NCBI RefSeq assembly: GCF_022835695.1
Contig: NZ_BQUV01000008.1
Coordinates: 124,001 to 188,000, forward strand
Source of the DNA: Bradyrhizobium sp. Ce-3
Lineage (GTDB): Bacteria > Pseudomonadota > Alphaproteobacteria > Rhizobiales > Xanthobacteraceae
Direction of reading: 5' to 3'
Length of the DNA: 64,000 bases
Shown here: piece after piece, positions 61,243 through 64,000 of the stretch
Layout: each line of letters starts with the position of its first letter
How positions within the stretch are numbered: position 1 is the stretch's first letter
The notes under the pieces: generated by a model
What the model was told of the DNA's origin: nothing
The model's input: the letters and a program-made list of their open reading frames with translations, nothing else
The model's database searches: none
Made by a program: the position numbers and the translations under genes

Positions 61243-61716
61243 TTAACGCCGGTTCGCCGGATCGATCTTGATCGTGCTGCTCGGGCCGATACTCGTCGCT
61301 TGAAGAACGACCTCGCCGTCCTTTGCCATCGCGTAATGGGAGATTTTCGCAGGTTCGATCAGGAACGAGCCGGGCGGGTAGGCCTTGAATTTGCTCTCAT
61401 CCCACTGATCACCGTTCGCGTAATAGAAGGTGCCGGACAGAACGACCGCCATTCGGGTCTCGCCGTGCCAATGCGGCATGATCTTGAAGCCGGCCGGGAT
61501 CCTCACCCGTTCCAAGAATACTCCCGCCTTCTTCGGGTCGCCATACAGCACGGCAACCCCCACCGCTCCGGCGGGTCCCTCGAAATGAATGTCCTGCGGC
61601 AGCGTTGCGACCACCGCATCCTGGGCAACAGCCGGCGCCGATCCCGGCGCGAGCAACGCCGCAGCCGCAAGGCCGATCAATGAAAGTGCCGGCCTTGCAG
61701 CAATTGCGGATGTCAT
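61243..61716 (-). CDS. Secreted cupin-domain protein
   Basis: A 157-aa protein with signal peptide (LSLIGLAAAALLAPGSAPAVA) and a single cupin barrel. The metal-type motif PHWHGETRMAVVLSG and a later His (SHYAMAKDG) fit a cupin metal site. Many such proteins have unknown function. It is alone between the transpeptidase and VOC genes. Confidence 0.87.
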   Translation of the reverse strand: MTSAIAARPALSLIGLAAAALLAPGSAPAVAQDAVVATLPQDIHFEGPAGAVGVAVLYGDPKKAGVFLERVRIPAGFKIMPHWHGETRMAVVLSGTFYYANGDQWDESKFKAYPPGSFLIEPAKISHYAMAKDGEVVLQATSIGPSSTIKIDPANRR

Positions 61717-61798
61717 GTCTCGATCCTTCCTGGGTTGACGGTTGCAGCCGCAGCGCAGCGCTGCCGGTCATGTCGGCGAAGCGCCGGAAGCGGACGAA

Positions 61799-62176
61799 TT
61801 ATCGTGCTCCGGCGCGAAGACGGGTCGGCCAACCGACACGGACCAGCGTCTCGTCCGGGTCCGAGATCGCAAATTCGTACATCCCCCACGGCTGGTCTGC
61901 GGGCGATTGCTGAAATTCGCGCGCCGCAGCGTCGACGCTCTCGAGGTAAAGATAAAGCCCGAAAGGGTTTCTGCCCGGCGTCAGCCATCCCTCGACCGCG
62001 TCCGTCAGATGGAGATATCCGCCGTTCCCGTTCGACAGCATGCGATAGCTGTCGAGCTCTCCGGGAGCAGGCCTTTCGCTGTCCGGGCGCGTAAAGCCCA
62101 GCCGATTGTAGAACAGCTCCGACGCATCAAGATCATTACACGGCAGGATCGCGATCAAGGCTCCAGAAGGGTTCAT
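61799..62176 (-). CDS. VOC family protein (glyoxalase/bleomycin-resistance-like)
   Basis: A 125-aa vicinal oxygen chelate protein. LIAILPCNDLDASELFYNRLGF opens the domain, and GWLTPGRNPFGLYLYLESVDAAAREF and MYEFAISDPDETLVRVGWP are typical. Such proteins bind metal or antibiotics. The partner genes give no further clue. Confidence 0.85.
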   Translation of the reverse strand: MNPSGALIAILPCNDLDASELFYNRLGFTRPDSERPAPGELDSYRMLSNGNGGYLHLTDAVEGWLTPGRNPFGLYLYLESVDAAAREFQQSPADQPWGMYEFAISDPDETLVRVGWPTRLRAGAR

Positions 62177-62274
62177 TCGCGCACTCCGACGCCATCCAGC
62201 AACTTTGGTCTGCTATTCTCAATCTCTGAAAACTTGTCACCTTTAAGGCGGGAGCTGGAGGATGCGTGCGCGCC

Positions 62275-62895
62275 CTACTCGCCCCACTCCCGCGCCATGG
62301 TCGCGAGCGCGCAGCCCTCGCAATAGCGGGCGTCCTTGAAGTCGATCCAGTTGTGCGCATAGACATGGTCGAGCGGGATGCCGTAACGCGCGCGGAGCAG
62401 CTTCACCAGCACGCGCCAGGCCGCGATCTGCGCGTCGGTCGGGGCCCTGGTGACATCGGGATAGTTGCCGGCGAACTCGACGCCGATCGACGTATCCTTG
62501 TTCACCTGGCGATATGTCTTGCTGTTGTCGATATACTTGTTGTCGTTGCGATCGGCGCCGTCGGTGTGGGTCGGGACCAGATTGTCGGCGACCGCCCAAT
62601 AGACCGTGCCGTCGGTCTCGACCCAGACCATGACGCCGCGCCGGGTCGGGTTCTTGTGCTGCTCGGCGGCGCCGTTTCGCGCCGAGCCGGCCGGGCCTTC
62701 GGTCTGGTGCACGATGATGTTGCGCCAGGGATGCGATTGGACGACGTCGCCCCAGGGCGACAGCCACACCATCTTCAGGCCGGGAATCTCGGGCGTGCCC
62801 TGCGATCGCGCAAGCGCCGCGAGATCAGACGTTTCGGCTGAAACGGCGGACGACAGGACGAGCGCAAGCAGCGCGGCGAGCAGGCGAGACATCAT
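62275..62895 (-). CDS. N-acetylmuramoyl-L-alanine amidase (Amidase_2)
   Basis: A 206-aa exported enzyme with a signal peptide (SRLLAALLALVLSSAVSAE). The amidase/PGRP fold shows His residues in NIIVHQTEGP and VYAHNWIDFKD, and the block NKDTSIGVEFAGNYPDVTRAPTDAQIAAWR is typical. It cleaves the MurNAc-L-Ala bond in peptidoglycan. The start is 62895 or 62892; the longer frame reaches back into the diguanylate cyclase gene and its N-terminus is not protein-like. A decayed copy of its 3' end lies at 59579. Confidence 0.88.
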   Translation of the reverse strand: MMSRLLAALLALVLSSAVSAETSDLAALARSQGTPEIPGLKMVWLSPWGDVVQSHPWRNIIVHQTEGPAGSARNGAAEQHKNPTRRGVMVWVETDGTVYWAVADNLVPTHTDGADRNDNKYIDNSKTYRQVNKDTSIGVEFAGNYPDVTRAPTDAQIAAWRVLVKLLRARYGIPLDHVYAHNWIDFKDARYCEGCALATMAREWGE

Positions 62896-62924
62896 CAGGA
62901 GAATATCCAGTGTCGCCCTCTCTT

Positions 62925-62976
62925 GAGCATGATCTCTTCGGAAAACCGCTTCGCACTTTTCCGGATCATGCTCTAG
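62925..62976. repeat. 52-nt dispersed palindromic repeat (copy B)
   Basis: The element begins GAGCATGATC and ends GGATCATGCTCTAG. It matches copy A at 29175-29226 at about 48 of 52 positions. It lies between the diguanylate cyclase stop and the amidase start. Confidence 0.8.
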
Positions 62977-62981
62977 CACGC

Positions 62982-64000
62982 TCAGGCGCGCTTGCGCAGG
63001 CTCGCCTCCAGCGCATCGACCATCTCCTGCGGCAGCTTGGGTTCGTAGGTCGCGTAACCGTTCCTGCCGCCCTTCTTGGCGTCGTAGAGCGCGTGGTCCG
63101 CGGCGGCGATCAGGCGGTCCGGATGCACGCCGATCTCGCGGGTCCATTGCGCGACGCCGATCGAGACCGCGATCGGAATGTCCTTGGCCGTGCACTGCTC
63201 GGCATCGGCGCGGCAGACCTCCAGCACGCGGCGCGCGATCATCGCGCCCTCGCGCAGCGTCGAGGACGGCAGCACGATGCAGAACTCGTCGCCGCCGGTG
63301 CGGGCCAGCATGTCACCCGGGCGGAGCCTGGTCTGCGCCATCAGCGTGAAATGCTGCAGGCAGGCGTCGCCGGCGGCGTGGCCATGGGTGTCGTTGATGC
63401 CCTTGAAGCCGTCGAGGTCGATCACCAGCAGCGCGAACGCCTCGCCGTTGCGGTCGGAGCGCGCGCATTCCTCGGTCAGCCGCTGCACCAGATGGCGGCG
63501 GTTGCCGACGCCGGTGAGATCGTCGAGCAGCGCGAGGTCGGCGACCTCGTTGCGCAGCCGGTCGATCGCCATCAGCAGGAAGCCGAAATTCAGCGCCATC
63601 GACAGGAACACCATCAGCAGGATCGCCAGCGACTGGCCCGCATTGAAGCGGACGAAGGAGAATTCGCCGGGCTGCAGCAGGGCGCCGACCAGGCGCAGCG
63701 CATAGATGCCGATCAGCACCGAGGCGACGATGCCGGCGAGCCGCGCGCCGGGGCTGACGCGGCCGTTGTCGGACGACAGCAGCAGCTTCAGCGTCAAGGC
63801 AAGCGGCGAGACCTGGGCGATGGTGTAGACCAGGATGCGCATCGGCATGCTGTCATAACCAAAGATGAAGACGCCGAGGCCGATAAAGGCGAGCGCGGCG
63901 GACAGCGCGGTGGCGCGCCAGCGGACGGGCTTGCCGTAGAACCGCTCGATGCCCATCGCGGCCAAGCCGGCGGCGAACACCATCAGCGTCCCGGCCGCCA
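62982..64000 (-). CDS. GGDEF diguanylate cyclase (5' end outside window)
   Basis: A c-di-GMP synthase with N-terminal membrane segments (about six, within the visible residues) and a C-terminal GGDEF domain. The active site is ARTGGDEFCIVLP with the intact GGDEF, and RPGD five residues before it forms the inhibitory I-site. The frame is open to the right edge, so the true start lies beyond 64000; the ATG at 63983 is not the start. It would raise c-di-GMP in response to an unknown signal. Confidence 0.93.
   Translation of the reverse strand, partial: AAGTLMVFAAGLAAMGIERFYGKPVRWRATALSAALAFIGLGVFIFGYDSMPMRILVYTIAQVSPLALTLKLLLSSDNGRVSPGARLAGIVASVLIGIYALRLVGALLQPGEFSFVRFNAGQSLAILLMVFLSMALNFGFLLMAIDRLRNEVADLALLDDLTGVGNRRHLVQRLTEECARSDRNGEAFALLVIDLDGFKGINDTHGHAAGDACLQHFTLMAQTRLRPGDMLARTGGDEFCIVLPSSTLREGAMIARRVLEVCRADAEQCTAKDIPIAVSIGVAQWTREIGVHPDRLIAAADHALYDAKKGGRNGYATYEPKLPQEMVDALEASLRKRA

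Overview
The window looks like chromosome of an alphaproteobacterium of the Bradyrhizobium type. I infer this from the high GC content, the typical gene neighbours (clpB, an RpoH sigma factor after a RluD-type synthase, MHS and LivK-type transport genes), and several dispersed palindromic repeats of a kind I associate with Bradyrhizobium and Rhodopseudomonas. No plasmid, phage structural module, integrase or complete insertion sequence is visible. The assignment rests on recall of families, not on a search.

Layout. 1-7850: clpB (5' end cut by the window), a DUF2171 protein, then a DyP-type peroxidase and an encapsulin that overlap by 8 nt. The peroxidase ends in an encapsulin cargo-loading peptide, so this is a cargo-shell operon, followed by a 63-aa protein behind a strong hairpin. 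A divergent MHS transporter / CodA-like amidohydrolase pair follows. 7879-20963: an exopolysaccharide region (GH5 glycanase, O-antigen ligase-like polymerase, WecG/TagA transferase, FemAB/CelD-like acyltransferase, FAD oxidoreductase, flippase, ExoP-like chain-length protein with a degenerate P-loop, GT4 transferase, GIPC-transferase-like protein). 20965-33466: twelve minus-strand genes, tightly packed, encoding CoA-ester catabolism (DsbA-like isomerase, acyl-CoA ligase, two SDRs, two acyl-CoA dehydrogenases, thiolase, nitronate monooxygenase, enoyl-CoA hydratase, Fe-alcohol dehydrogenase, GST, ABC binding protein). A divergent HxlR regulator and two near-identical palindromes sit at the head.

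34200-39913: PhzF protein, secreted alpha/beta hydrolase, BisC/TorA-type molybdoenzyme, and a hypothetical / HGGxG pair. 39945-46653: accessory island with lower-GC genes. It holds a putative restriction endonuclease, Vsr and a C5 cytosine methyltransferase, a membrane-anchored protein of unknown function, a stand-alone FabF, and an HNH endonuclease. 46774-48862: a TetR/MFS divergent pair with a clear operator; the TetR gene has a dispersed repeat translated in frame. A tRNA-Glu(CTC) follows.

49491-55174: periplasmic redox genes, namely a 2Fe-2S plus molybdopterin IorAB-like oxidoreductase, a small secreted protein whose start codon lies in a hairpin, and a PQQ alcohol dehydrogenase with a lanthanide-type Asp and a Rieske protein. 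55313-57807: DUF6476, RluD-type synthase, rpoH with a good terminator. 58064-64000: an ArsR-SRPBCC-MAPEG operon with a perfect palindromic operator, a ClpP-like secreted protein, an L,D-transpeptidase, a cupin, a VOC protein, an amidase (with a decayed fragment copy at 59579-59653) and a GGDEF diguanylate cyclase cut by the right edge.
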